Assembly (NCBI RefSeq): GCF_002090175.1
Contig: NZ_BBRN01000004.1
Coordinates: 558,001-622,000, forward strand
Reading direction: 5' to 3'
DNA length: 64,000 bases
Origin: Demequina sp. NBRC 110057
GTDB lineage: Bacteria > Actinomycetota > Actinomycetes > Actinomycetales > Demequinaceae
The notes beneath the pieces are model-generated. The model was not told where the DNA came from, ran no database searches, and saw nothing but the letters and a program-made list of their open reading frames with translations. This document shows positions 17,062 through 25,432 of the stretch, one piece after another. Every line of letters begins with the position of its first letter. Within the stretch, counting starts at the first letter, position 1. Position numbers and translations under genes: made by a program.

Positions 17062-17345
17062 GCGGGCCACCTTAGGCCCCTTCGTTACCTTTCCGAAACC
17101 TTTTTGGCCTCTCGTGCGTTGACTCCCTGTCATCGATGTGAGGTGCGCTGCTCCGCACCCGTCGACCAGTGTGATCTCCCCCACGCTCGGCTCGGGACTC
17201 CCGTCCCGAAGGCCTGCCTGGGACCGGTCCTAGCCTGGTTGTACCGACGGAGCCGCCCCTCATTCGATTCAGGGCGCAGTCGCTCCGCCTCCACCCGCTG
17301 CGCCTCGTCGCCCGCGGATGACACCTCCCCAACCCCCTCCCCACC
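17062..17345. promoter_or_regulatory. Divergent promoter region of the M23-like and VanY-like wall genes
   Basis: These 284 bases contain no convincing gene. Leftward, TAAGGT (complement of 17069-17074) serves the M23-like gene. Rightward, TAGCCT at 17231-17236 is a reasonable -10 for the VanY-like gene and would leave a leader of about 100 bases. The bases just before the VanY ATG are pyrimidine-rich, without a clear ribosome-binding site. Confidence 0.45.
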
Positions 17346-19052
17346 ATGCGTCATTTCCCCCGCCCCCACCGGGCCTTCATCACCACCGTCGCGGTCGTCT
17401 GCTTCGGCTCCGGCATGTTCGGCGCCCACACCGCGAACGCCGTCGACAAGCACATCGCCGTCAATGAGGCGCGCGCCGCCGCCAAGGAATTCGAGGAGCG
17501 CCGCACTCAGTTGCAGTCCTCCCTCGGGCAGGCCGATGCGGTGGCCGACCAGGCCGCCGAGGTCGACGAGCAAAGCACCATCGCCGAAGAGGCGGCCTCC
17601 CTGGAGGAGGCCACCGAGAGCGCCGTGCGCGCAGCAGCGCAGGCAGAGACGGCCGCAGCTAAGGCGGCCGGCACCTCGACCGAGCCCGATGCAGTCGTGG
17701 CACCCGTGACCGCGCCTACTGCCGACGAGGTGGCCGCGGCGAGCGAGGCTGCCGAGGCCGGCGCCGACGAAAGCGCCGAGGGTGCTACCAGCGCCACGGA
17801 GGACGCCACCGACTCGGACACCACGAACGATGCCGCCGCTACTGAGGAGCCCGCCGCACAGGACGAGTCCGGCGACGTGGCAGACGAGGGCGCCGGCACC
17901 ACGGGCGACGACGCGGGGAACTCCGATTCCTCCGCCGTCGCCGTCGCCGACGTGCTCGACGTCGACGACGCGGACTACACCGACGCCGACAGCGCCCGCG
18001 AGGCGACCGAGAAGCTCGCCGAGGCCACCGCCAAGCTCGAAGAAGCTGCCGCCTCACTCGATACCGAGTCGCAGCGACTCTCCGAGGCCGCCGAGTCCGC
18101 CCTGCTGGGCGAGGCCACCATCAATTTTGAATCGCTTGTCGAGGCCGCCAACGGCGACCTCGAAGCGACCTCCGAGATCAAGACGGCGGTCGGCGACAAG
18201 ATCGCCGACGCCGAGACGCTGACCGCCGTCACCACCGCGCGCGCCAACCTCAAGGCTGCCGCCGGCCTGGTGCTAGAGGCCGACGACAGCGCGACCGCCG
18301 TCGAGCGCGTCAATGAGCTCACCGAGTTGCGCACCGCGCTTCACGACGCCGTCCTCGCCGCGCAGGACTCCCATCAGGAGTGGATCGACGCCGAGAACGC
18401 TCGGCGTACCGAGGCGAACGCGATTGCGCTCTCCGACTACGAAGATGAGGTCGCGCAGGCCCGCGAGGACTACGCCGCCGCGAACGAGGCCGCGGTCGCG
18501 GCCCGCCAGAACGGGTGGTCCGGCCAGCCCACGGGCGTCAGCGGCTCGAACGGCAGGCTCTCCAGCGGCAGCCTGTGCGCCGTGGACTTCGCACCCGGCC
18601 ACTCCCTGCAGTGCGACGCCGCCGAGGCCCTCGAGGCGGCCGACGCTGACTACTACGCCGAGACCGGATCGCACCTGTCGATGACAGATTCGTACCGGTC
18701 GTATGCATCCCAGGTCACCACGCGCGCGAGAAAGGGATCGATGGCCGCTGTCCCCGGAACCTCGAACCACGGGTGGGGCATGGCGGTCGACCTGGACCAC
18801 GCCTCGGCAACCTGGCTCGCCGCGAACGGAGCCGAGTACGGCTGGGTTCACCCCACCTGGGCGCGCAGCGGCGGATCCAAGCCCGAATGGTGGCACCTGG
18901 AGTACGTCGCCACCGAGGTCGGCGCGTTCGAGGCACCCGAGGAGCCCGACCTGCTCGAGCCCGTCGACGATGTGCTCGACGACATCGTCGCCGCGCTGGA
19001 AACCGACGACTCCACCACCTCCACCGCCGCCTCCGAGGACTCCGAAGGCTGA
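17346..19052 (+). CDS. Exported D-Ala-D-Ala carboxypeptidase (VanY/M15) with long Ala/Glu-rich stalk
   Basis: A 568-residue protein in three parts. Residues 1-35 are a signal or anchor (VAVVCFGSGMFGAHTANA). Residues ~36-395 are very rich in Ala, Glu, Asp and Ser, with heptad-like helical stretches (EKLAEATAKLEEAAASLDTE), probably a coiled-coil stalk. Residues ~400-530 are a VanY-type M15 peptidase: SNHGWGMAVDL gives the HxxxxxxD zinc ligands and PEWWHLEY gives the catalytic Glu/His. The last ~40 residues are acidic. VanY enzymes remove terminal D-Ala from peptidoglycan stems outside the cell. The adjacent divergent M23-like gene suggests a shared wall-remodelling role. Confidence 0.85.
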   Translation: MRHFPRPHRAFITTVAVVCFGSGMFGAHTANAVDKHIAVNEARAAAKEFEERRTQLQSSLGQADAVADQAAEVDEQSTIAEEAASLEEATESAVRAAAQAETAAAKAAGTSTEPDAVVAPVTAPTADEVAAASEAAEAGADESAEGATSATEDATDSDTTNDAAATEEPAAQDESGDVADEGAGTTGDDAGNSDSSAVAVADVLDVDDADYTDADSAREATEKLAEATAKLEEAAASLDTESQRLSEAAESALLGEATINFESLVEAANGDLEATSEIKTAVGDKIADAETLTAVTTARANLKAAAGLVLEADDSATAVERVNELTELRTALHDAVLAAQDSHQEWIDAENARRTEANAIALSDYEDEVAQAREDYAAANEAAVAARQNGWSGQPTGVSGSNGRLSSGSLCAVDFAPGHSLQCDAAEALEAADADYYAETGSHLSMTDSYRSYASQVTTRARKGSMAAVPGTSNHGWGMAVDLDHASATWLAANGAEYGWVHPTWARSGGSKPEWWHLEYVATEVGAFEAPEEPDLLEPVDDVLDDIVAALETDDSTTSTAASEDSEG

Positions 19053-19105
19053 CGCATCGGCCCTGGTCCCACGCCGGTGGTCGCGCGAGCGCCTACCCTT
19101 ATCCC

Positions 19106-20989
19106 ATGACGACTGACACACCAGCACCGGCCGACGACCTCGCGCCCGACCAGGGACCCACGTTCGCCGACCTCGGACTGGGTGATTCCGTCCTGAGGGC
19201 CATCAAGGCGATGGGGTACGAGACCCCGTCCGCGATCCAGGCCGCGACCATCCCCCCGCTGCTCGCGGGCTCGGACGTGATCGGCCTTGCCCAGACCGGT
19301 ACGGGAAAGACCGCGGCGTTCGCGCTGCCGATCCTGGACCGCCTCACCCCCGGCCGCAAGAAGCCCCAGGCGCTCGTGCTCGCCCCCACCCGTGAGCTCG
19401 CGCTCCAGGTGTGCGAGTCCTTCGAGCAGTACGCCAACCACCGCACCGGCGTGCACATCCTCCCGGTGTACGGCGGCCAGGGCTACGGTGTCCAGCTCTC
19501 CGCGCTGCGTCGCGGCGTGGACATCGTGGTCGGCACGCCCGGCCGCATCATGGACCACCTCGACAAGGGCACCCTCGACCTGTCCGAGCTCGAGTACCTG
19601 GTGCTTGACGAGGCCGACGAGATGCTCAAGATGGGCTTCGCCGAGGACGTTGAGACCATCCTTGCCTCGACGCCCGAGGACAAGCAGGTGGCCCTGTTCT
19701 CCGCCACCATGCCGGCGCAGATCCGTCGCCTGTCGCAGAAGTACCTGCGCGACCCGCAGGAGATCACGGTCAAGCGCAAGACCGCGACCTCGGCGTCGAT
19801 CACGCAGCGCTACCTCGTGGTGGCGTACCAGCAGAAGATGGACGCCCTCACCCGCATCCTCGAGGTCGAGAACTTCGATGCGATGATCGTCTTCACGCGC
19901 ACCAAGAACGAGACCGAGACTGTCGCCGAGCGCCTGCGTGCGCGCGGCTACGCGGCCGCCGCCATCAACGGCGATGTGGTCCAGGCCCAGCGCGAGAAGA
20001 CCATTCAGCAGCTGAAGGACGGCAAGCTCGACATCGTGGTCGCCACGGATGTCGCGGCGCGTGGCCTCGACGTGGAGCGCATCAGCCACGTCGTCAACTA
20101 CGACCTTCCGATCGACAACGAGTCGTACGTCCACCGCGTGGGCCGCACCGGCCGTGCGGGCCGCACGGGTGACGCGATCGCCTTCGTGACCCCGCGCGAG
20201 CGCGGCCGCCTGTCCTCGATCGAGAAGTCGACCAAGCAGCCCATCACGCCGATGCCGCTGCCCAGCGCCGAGGACGTCAACGCGACCCGCCTCACGCGCT
20301 TCGACGCGTCGATCACCGCAGCGCTGGAGCAGCGCGACCGCATCGACCGCTTCCGCGACATCATCGCCCACTACGTCGAGCACCACGACGTGCCGGAGGC
20401 CGATGTCGCGGCCGCTCTCGCCGTCGTCAGCCAGGGCGAGACTCCCCTGCTGCTCGACCCGGCGGACGACCGCTCGTCGGTGGGCTTCCAGGACCGCAAG
20501 CGTCGCGAGCGTGACGGGGACCGCGACGGCGGCCGTCCCGACCGCGGTCCCCGCCCGTCCGGCGACCGCGTCACCTACCGCATCTCGGTGGGCAAGCGAC
20601 AGCACGTCGAGCCTCGTCAGATCGTGGGCGCGATCGCGAACGAGGGGGGTCTCGACCGCTCCGCGTTCGGACGCATCACCATCAAGCCCGACTTCTCGCT
20701 CGTCGAGCTTCCGGCCGATCTCCCGCAGGACGCCCTGCGCGCGCTTGAGCGCACGCGTATCTCCGGCCAGCTCATCGAGCTTCAGCTGGACCGCGGCCCC
20801 GGCTCGTTCAAAAAGCGCGACGGCGGCCGTGACGACCGCGGATTCCGCGACCGCGGCCCGCGCGACGGCGGCCGTGACGATCGCCGCGACGGCGGCAACC
20901 GCTACGACAGGCCGCGCTCGGGTGGCGGCCGCTCGTACCGCGACGACTCGCAAGGCGGTAAGCCGTTCCGCAAGCCGCGCCACAAGTAG
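19106..20989 (+). CDS. DEAD-box ATP-dependent RNA helicase (DeaD/CsdA-like)
   Basis: A 627-residue helicase with every core motif: Q motif (TFADLGLGDSVL), Walker A AQTGTGKTAA near residue 62, PTRELALQ, GTPGRIMDHL, DEAD near 168, SAT, and HRVGRTGRAGRTG near 342. Residues ~490-560 form a DbpA-type RNA-binding domain (YRISVGKRQHVEPRQIVGAI). The last ~65 residues are a basic RGG/RDGG-rich tail that should bind RNA loosely. Such enzymes unwind rRNA and mRNA structures, notably in the cold. The start at 19106 follows TACCCT (19094-19099) by six bases and has no ribosome-binding site, a leaderless start. A strong terminator follows. Confidence 0.93.
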   Translation: MTTDTPAPADDLAPDQGPTFADLGLGDSVLRAIKAMGYETPSAIQAATIPPLLAGSDVIGLAQTGTGKTAAFALPILDRLTPGRKKPQALVLAPTRELALQVCESFEQYANHRTGVHILPVYGGQGYGVQLSALRRGVDIVVGTPGRIMDHLDKGTLDLSELEYLVLDEADEMLKMGFAEDVETILASTPEDKQVALFSATMPAQIRRLSQKYLRDPQEITVKRKTATSASITQRYLVVAYQQKMDALTRILEVENFDAMIVFTRTKNETETVAERLRARGYAAAAINGDVVQAQREKTIQQLKDGKLDIVVATDVAARGLDVERISHVVNYDLPIDNESYVHRVGRTGRAGRTGDAIAFVTPRERGRLSSIEKSTKQPITPMPLPSAEDVNATRLTRFDASITAALEQRDRIDRFRDIIAHYVEHHDVPEADVAAALAVVSQGETPLLLDPADDRSSVGFQDRKRRERDGDRDGGRPDRGPRPSGDRVTYRISVGKRQHVEPRQIVGAIANEGGLDRSAFGRITIKPDFSLVELPADLPQDALRALERTRISGQLIELQLDRGPGSFKKRDGGRDDRGFRDRGPRDGGRDDRRDGGNRYDRPRSGGGRSYRDDSQGGKPFRKPRHK

Positions 20990-21004
20990 CACCGCGATAC
21001 GACT

Positions 21005-21040
21005 CGACGGCCGCCCCGGCAATCGCCGGGGCGGCCGTCG
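21005..21040. terminator. Perfect 16-bp hairpin terminator
   Basis: Positions 21005-21020 pair perfectly with 21025-21040 around a four-base AATC loop. The hairpin lies 15 bases after the helicase stop and 17 bases from the convergent ABM gene stop, so it can end both transcripts. It is GC-rich and followed by TCGTCTC rather than a long U-tract. Confidence 0.88.
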
Positions 21041-21057
21041 TCGTCTCGGTGACCGGG

Positions 21058-21339
21058 TCAGACCTCGGTGAGGGCGAGGCCGTCGATCTCGCGCGTCTCC
21101 CACACGTCGAAAGGGTCGTCCGCGACGGCCGCTCGGGCGAGCGGCGCGAGGCGCTCGAAGGCGTTGCGGTCCGTGAAGACCGCGAGCCCCACGAGCCTGT
21201 CGGATCCCGCATCGGCCAGCGTGGAGACGCTCACCAGCCCCTCGCGGCCACGTAGCGCGTCGCCGTAGCGATGCATCGACTCGATGAGCGCCTCACGGTG
21301 CTCGGGATGCGGATGGTGGATGGACATGAGCGTGAACAT
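21058..21339 (-). CDS. Antibiotic biosynthesis monooxygenase (ABM) domain protein
   Basis: A 93-residue single-domain protein with the dimeric alpha/beta-barrel pattern: MFTLMSIHHPHPEHREALIE, a central strand LVSVSTLADAGSDRLVGLAV, then a helix. ABM proteins include quinol monooxygenases and heme-degrading enzymes, but many have unknown activity; no heme-ligand pattern stands out. The ATG follows TAGCGT (complement of 21346-21351) by six bases. Confidence 0.7.
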   Translation of the reverse strand: MFTLMSIHHPHPEHREALIESMHRYGDALRGREGLVSVSTLADAGSDRLVGLAVFTDRNAFERLAPLARAAVADDPFDVWETREIDGLALTEV

Positions 21340-21382
21340 GCCCTCACGCTACGGCGCGGCGGCTCGCGCCGCTTAGCGGCGC

Positions 21383-23056
21383 TTACCGGCCCCCGCGTCC
21401 CCCGAATACCGTGCCGATCAGGGGGATCACCGAGAGGACCATGAGCGTGGTGCCCAGCCCGGGCGAGGCCGCGTGCACGAGGGCTCCCGCGAGCAGCACC
21501 GCCGCGAAGATCAGCCCGCTGACCAGGCGCGAGGCCGTGCGTTCAAGGCGCAGCACGATCCCCTCGAGCCGCGGCGCCGAGACCGGCAGGTCACCCGCCT
21601 CCAGCTGGGAAAGGATGCCGTCGAGCCTGCGCGGCAGGCCCCACGCGAACCGCACGATCTCGACCGCCTCGCGACCTGCATCGGCCGCAAACGACTTCGT
21701 CTCGTCCCGCAGCAGCTGCTGCGCATACGGCTCCACCGTGTCCCACACGTTGTAGGCGGGGTCGAGCGCCGTCGACACCCCCGAGGTCAGGGACAGCGCC
21801 CTGATGATGAGGAGGAAGTCCTCCGGCATCTGGAAGGGAAGGTCGAGGACGAGGTCGCCGAACTCGGCGGCGAACGCGCGGAACTCGCGAGGGTCGACCT
21901 CCTTGAGCTCCGCGAAGCCCATGCCACCGAAGCGCCCGAAGAGGCTCGATAGCGCCTTTTCGAGCTCCTTGGTGTCCGCCGTCGGCAGCAGCACGCCGGC
22001 GGTGTTCATCGCCTTGACGAGCCCGGCGCCGTCGCGCGCGGCGACCGCGATGACCAGAGAGCGCAGCGCGGCGCGCAGGTTGGCGGGGACCTCGCCCATC
22101 ATGCCGAAGTCGACGATGGTGAGCCGCCAGCCCTGCTCCACGGAATCATCGGGCGTGACGAAGAGGTTGCCCGGGTGCGGATCGGCGTGGAAGTAGCCGT
22201 GCACAAAGAACTGGTCGAGCATGACCTCGGCGAACACCCGCGCCACGGCGGCGGGGGCGATCTCGGCCTCCCTGAGCGCGGCGTGGTCGGTGATCTTGAT
22301 AGCGGACACGTCCTCGAGGACCAGCACCCTTCGCGAGGTGCGCTCCCACACCACGCGGGGCACGTGAACGCGCGGGTCCTCGGAGAACAGTTCCGCGAAG
22401 CGCTCGGAGGCGGCGGCCTCGTGGAGGTAGTCCACCTCCTCGCGGCTCACGGCCGCGAACTCCTCGATGAGCGCGGGCATGTCGACGCGGGTGCGCACGC
22501 CGCGCACCTTCATGAGCCAGCGCGCGACGCGCCTGAGCGCCGCCAGGTCAACGTCCACGATGGCGCCGATGCCGGGGCGCTGGATCTTGACGACCACCTC
22601 GGCGAAGCCGGCGACGGCGGCATCGGCCTCGCGCAGGCGCGCCCGATGCACCTGGCCCAGCGAGGCGGCGGCGACGGGGTCGGGGTCGATGGACTCGAGC
22701 GCCTCGGCGAGCGGCCGTCCGAGCTCGGACTCGGCCAGTTCACGCAATTGAGTGAACGGAACGGCAGGCACCTCGTCCTGCAGCCCCTCGAGTTCCTTCG
22801 TGATCTCCGGCGGCAGCACGTCGAGCCGCGAGGACATGAACTGCCCCAGCTTGATCATGAGCCCGCCGAGCTCGACGGCGAGGCCACGGAATCGGCGGGC
22901 GAAGGCCTGCATCCGGTCCGCGCGCGTGCGTTCGGCGATGCGTCCGAGGCCCACGAACGGCAGGGCGATCTCGTACCACCACTGCACCGCGAACTGCCAC
23001 GCGGCGAAGCGAAGAATGCGTCGGTAACGGGCACGGTCCAGCCGGGTGTCGGGCAT
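21383..23056 (-). CDS. UbiB/ABC1 (AarF) family atypical kinase
   Basis: A 557-residue protein with the ABC1-kinase hallmarks: the KxGQ motif in IKLGQFMSSRLDVLPPEI, an Ala-rich nucleotide loop in AAASLGQVHRARL, the Lys in VVVKIQRPG, the catalytic-loop region YFHADPHPGNLFV and the metal-binding DFG in IVDFGMMGE. Two hydrophobic helices end the protein and should anchor it in the membrane. The family supports quinone and lipid metabolism through an ATPase activity. It lies 38 bp downstream of the padR gene on the same strand, so the two probably form an operon controlled by PadR. The ATG has GGAGAGG upstream. Confidence 0.9.
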   Translation of the reverse strand: MPDTRLDRARYRRILRFAAWQFAVQWWYEIALPFVGLGRIAERTRADRMQAFARRFRGLAVELGGLMIKLGQFMSSRLDVLPPEITKELEGLQDEVPAVPFTQLRELAESELGRPLAEALESIDPDPVAAASLGQVHRARLREADAAVAGFAEVVVKIQRPGIGAIVDVDLAALRRVARWLMKVRGVRTRVDMPALIEEFAAVSREEVDYLHEAAASERFAELFSEDPRVHVPRVVWERTSRRVLVLEDVSAIKITDHAALREAEIAPAAVARVFAEVMLDQFFVHGYFHADPHPGNLFVTPDDSVEQGWRLTIVDFGMMGEVPANLRAALRSLVIAVAARDGAGLVKAMNTAGVLLPTADTKELEKALSSLFGRFGGMGFAELKEVDPREFRAFAAEFGDLVLDLPFQMPEDFLLIIRALSLTSGVSTALDPAYNVWDTVEPYAQQLLRDETKSFAADAGREAVEIVRFAWGLPRRLDGILSQLEAGDLPVSAPRLEGIVLRLERTASRLVSGLIFAAVLLAGALVHAASPGLGTTLMVLSVIPLIGTVFGGRGGR

Positions 23057-23094
23057 CGCCTCTCCTCGATCCCGACCGGGCCGCGGACCTCCCG

Positions 23095-23643
23095 TCAGTC
23101 CTCCGCCAGGATCGTGTAGATCTTACGTCGCGCGTCGTTCAGGACCTCCGCAGCACGCTCCTGCTGATCGGACGATCCCGAACGCACTACCTGGGCCACC
23201 GCCTGCGCCAGCTCGGCGCCCGCCTTGGGAGCGCCGCCGAACCGCGGGCCGTCACCCTCGGGTTCACTCCAGGGGGCCGATGCGGCGGCCGCCTCGGCCT
23301 CCGCCTTGCCCTCCTCGGTGAGGGAATACACCTTGCGGTCGGCGGTGGTCTCGGCGTGGACAAGACCCTCGTCGGCGAGCAACTGCAGCGTCGGGTAGAC
23401 CGATCCGGCCGAGGGCTTCCACCGGCCGTCCGTGCGCTCGGTGATCTCGCGGATCACCTGGTAGCCGTGCATCGGCTCCTCGTGCAGCAGTGCCAGCACG
23501 GCGGCGCGGACGTCTCCCCTGCCCATCCTGGTACCAACGCGCTTGTCGAACTGGCCGCGCAGCTGCTCCATCGCGTCCCACATGGCGTCGCCCGCCTGCG
23601 AGGGGCTGAAGCCGCCGTGACGTGACCATTGCTGTGAACCCAT
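23095..23643 (-). CDS. PadR-family transcriptional regulator
   Basis: A 182-residue PadR protein. The winged HTH spans residues ~45-115 (RAAVLALLHEEPMHGYQVIR, WKPSAGSVYPTLQLLADEGL and DRKVYSLTEEGK), followed by a short helical dimerisation tail. The first 40 residues are a Gln/Gly-rich extension common in actinobacterial members. PadR proteins usually repress their own promoter until a ligand or stress releases them. A 24-base inverted repeat just upstream (23658-23681) is the obvious operator, and the UbiB-like kinase gene downstream is the likely target. The stimulus is unknown. Confidence 0.9.
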   Translation of the reverse strand: MGSQQWSRHGGFSPSQAGDAMWDAMEQLRGQFDKRVGTRMGRGDVRAAVLALLHEEPMHGYQVIREITERTDGRWKPSAGSVYPTLQLLADEGLVHAETTADRKVYSLTEEGKAEAEAAAASAPWSEPEGDGPRFGGAPKAGAELAQAVAQVVRSGSSDQQERAAEVLNDARRKIYTILAED

Positions 23644-23657
23644 GATGACCTCCGAGC

Positions 23658-23681
23658 GATAGCGAACGATATATCGCTATC
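23658..23681. promoter_or_regulatory. Probable PadR operator (inverted repeat)
   Basis: GATAGCGA (23658-23665) is followed by eight bases and its exact complement TCGCTATC (23674-23681). Within it is a second palindrome, CGATATATCG (23667-23676). The site lies 15-38 bases before the padR ATG, is AT-rich in a GC-rich setting, and probably overlaps the padR -10. The rightward hydratase gene starts about 90 bases away and could share control. Confidence 0.7.
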
Positions 23682-23772
23682 AGAACACGCCGGGGCGCCC
23701 CGCGCAAGGGGCATGTCGCCGGCGCGTGTCAGGATGGCCGCGACGGTTCACCGACGAACCACGGGAGGTTTC

Positions 23773-24549
23773 ATGCCTGACGGCATCCGTCTGGACATCG
23801 ACGGGCCCCTCGCCCGCATCACGCTCGACCGGCCCGCGCGCCTCAACGCCCTGGACTTCGCCATGGGCGGCGCCTATCGCGACGCGTGCGTGACCGCCAC
23901 CTCCACGCCAAGCGTCGCGGCGATCATCCTCTGCGCCGAGGGCCCGGCCTTCTGCGCTGGCGGCGACGTGCTCGCCATGGCCTCGTCCGGCGCCACCGGA
24001 GCGGAGGTCACCGCCGCCGCGCACGTGATCCACGAGGGCATCCGCGCGCTGACGTCGAGCGCCATCCCGGTGGTCGCCGCGGCACGCGGCGCGGTCGCCG
24101 GCGGGGGCATCGGCCTCCTGCTCGCGGCTGATGCCGTGGTCGCCTCCCCCACGCTGCGCGTCGCCGGGCGCTACGTAGACGTGGGCCTCACCCCCGACCT
24201 CGGCGTCAGCACGCTTCTCGCCCGCGCCGTGGGCGAGCGACGCGCGCTCGCCATCCTCACGCTCGGCCGTGAGCTCGATGCCGAGACGGCGCTGGCGTGG
24301 GGAATGGTCGACGAGGTGAACGTCGAGCCCGAGGCCCGTGCCGAGGGGATCGCCCGTTCCTGGGCCGAGGGCGCGAGCGCTGCCTTCGGGCACGCCAAAC
24401 GGCTGGTGCGCGCCTCCTCGCAGCGGTCTTTCGCGGAGAGCCTCGACGACGAGGCGGCGACCATCGGCGCCGCCTTCGACACTGACGAGGCGCGCCGGCG
24501 CATCGGCGCCTTCGCCGCGGCCAGCGCGGCACGGGAGGCGGGACGATGA
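23773..24549 (+). CDS. Enoyl-CoA hydratase/isomerase family protein
   Basis: A 258-residue crotonase-fold protein. The CoA-binding and oxyanion-hole regions are LDRPARLNALDFAM and GPAFCAGGDVLAMA, then RGAVAGGGIGLLLAADAVV. The second catalytic loop reads VDVGLTPDLGVSTLLAR instead of the usual PE-GL-P-GG, so hydratase activity is not certain; an isomerase or hydrolase is possible. The ATG at 23773 is preceded by ACGGGAGG; the upstream in-frame ATG at 23713 has no such site. The stop overlaps the following SDR start (ATGA), so the two work from one transcript. Confidence 0.85.
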   Translation: MPDGIRLDIDGPLARITLDRPARLNALDFAMGGAYRDACVTATSTPSVAAIILCAEGPAFCAGGDVLAMASSGATGAEVTAAAHVIHEGIRALTSSAIPVVAAARGAVAGGGIGLLLAADAVVASPTLRVAGRYVDVGLTPDLGVSTLLARAVGERRALAILTLGRELDAETALAWGMVDEVNVEPEARAEGIARSWAEGASAAFGHAKRLVRASSQRSFAESLDDEAATIGAAFDTDEARRRIGAFAAASAAREAGR

Positions 24550-25385
24550 CCGCCTCCACCCTCGCCGGTCGAACCCTGCTGATGTCGGGAGGAAGCCGCG
24601 GCATCGGCCTCGCCATCGCGCTGCGCGCCGCACGGGACGGCGCCAACGTCGCCTTCCTCGCCAAGACCGACACCCCTCACCCGCGCCTCGAGGGAACCAT
24701 CCATACGGCGGCCGATGCCGTCGAGGAGGCCGGCGGGCACGCGCTCGCTGTCGTGGGAGACGTGCGCAGCGACGAGGACATCGCGCGCGCAGTCGGCGCG
24801 ACCGTCGACGCCTTCGGCGGCATCGACATCGTCGTCAACAATGCGAGCGTGATCGACCTGTCGAGGAGCCCCGAGCTCGCGGCCAAGAAGTACGACCTGA
24901 TGCAGGACGTGAACGTGCGCGGCACCTTTATGCTGTCCCGCGCCGCGCTCCCTCACCTCGCGGCGGCGGCCTCGCCCCGCATCCTGTCGCTCTCCCCGCC
25001 GCTCAATCCCAGCCCCCAGTGGCTCCGGGCCCATACCGGGTACACGCTCGCCAAGTTCGGCATGACCATGGCGACACTCGGGCTCGCAGCCGAGGTCGAG
25101 GCGCACGGCGGCGCCGCCTGCACCCTGTGGCCGCGCACCACGATCGCGACGGCGGCGGTGCGCAACGTCATCGGCGGGGACGCACTCATGAAGGTGAGCA
25201 GGACGCCCCAGATCTACGCCGACGCCGCGTACGAGGTGCTGACAGCCGACCCCGAGACGGTGACCGGCCGCAGCCTCATCGTCGAGGACATGCTCGCGGA
25301 CGCGGGCGTCACGGACCTGTCGGGTTACGCGGCGGTGCCGGGGACACCGGACGAGGCGATGTATCCGGACATCTTCCTGGACTGA
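24546..25385 (+). CDS. SDR oxidoreductase, HSDL2-like
   Basis: A 279-residue short-chain dehydrogenase. The NAD(P)-binding motif is GGSRGIGLAIALRAARDGAN, the NNAS strand motif is present (IVVNNAS), and the active-site pair is Y-x-x-x-K in GYTLAKFGM. The sequence between (SLSPPLNPSPQWL) and the long N-terminal loop (KTDTPHPRLEGTIHTAADAV) are characteristic of the HSDL2-like subgroup, whose human member is peroxisomal and lipid-related. It overlaps the crotonase-fold gene by four bases, pointing to a shared acyl-CoA or ketone pathway, which is inference. Confidence 0.88.
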   Translation: MTASTLAGRTLLMSGGSRGIGLAIALRAARDGANVAFLAKTDTPHPRLEGTIHTAADAVEEAGGHALAVVGDVRSDEDIARAVGATVDAFGGIDIVVNNASVIDLSRSPELAAKKYDLMQDVNVRGTFMLSRAALPHLAAAASPRILSLSPPLNPSPQWLRAHTGYTLAKFGMTMATLGLAAEVEAHGGAACTLWPRTTIATAAVRNVIGGDALMKVSRTPQIYADAAYEVLTADPETVTGRSLIVEDMLADAGVTDLSGYAAVPGTPDEAMYPDIFLD

Positions 25386-25432
25386 TCGGGTCCGTCGGGA
25401 ATGCCGCCGCGCCGCGGCGCGGTTCCTTACCC

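Noticed and set aside
20800-20960. Short repeated units near the end of the helicase gene as a possible CRISPR array
   Set aside because: The repeats are irregular, in frame, encode RDGG-type peptide and have no spacer structure.
18848-21103. A 751-residue open frame antisense to the DEAD-box helicase
   Set aside because: It covers a helicase with all motifs on the opposite strand and shows no domain of its own.
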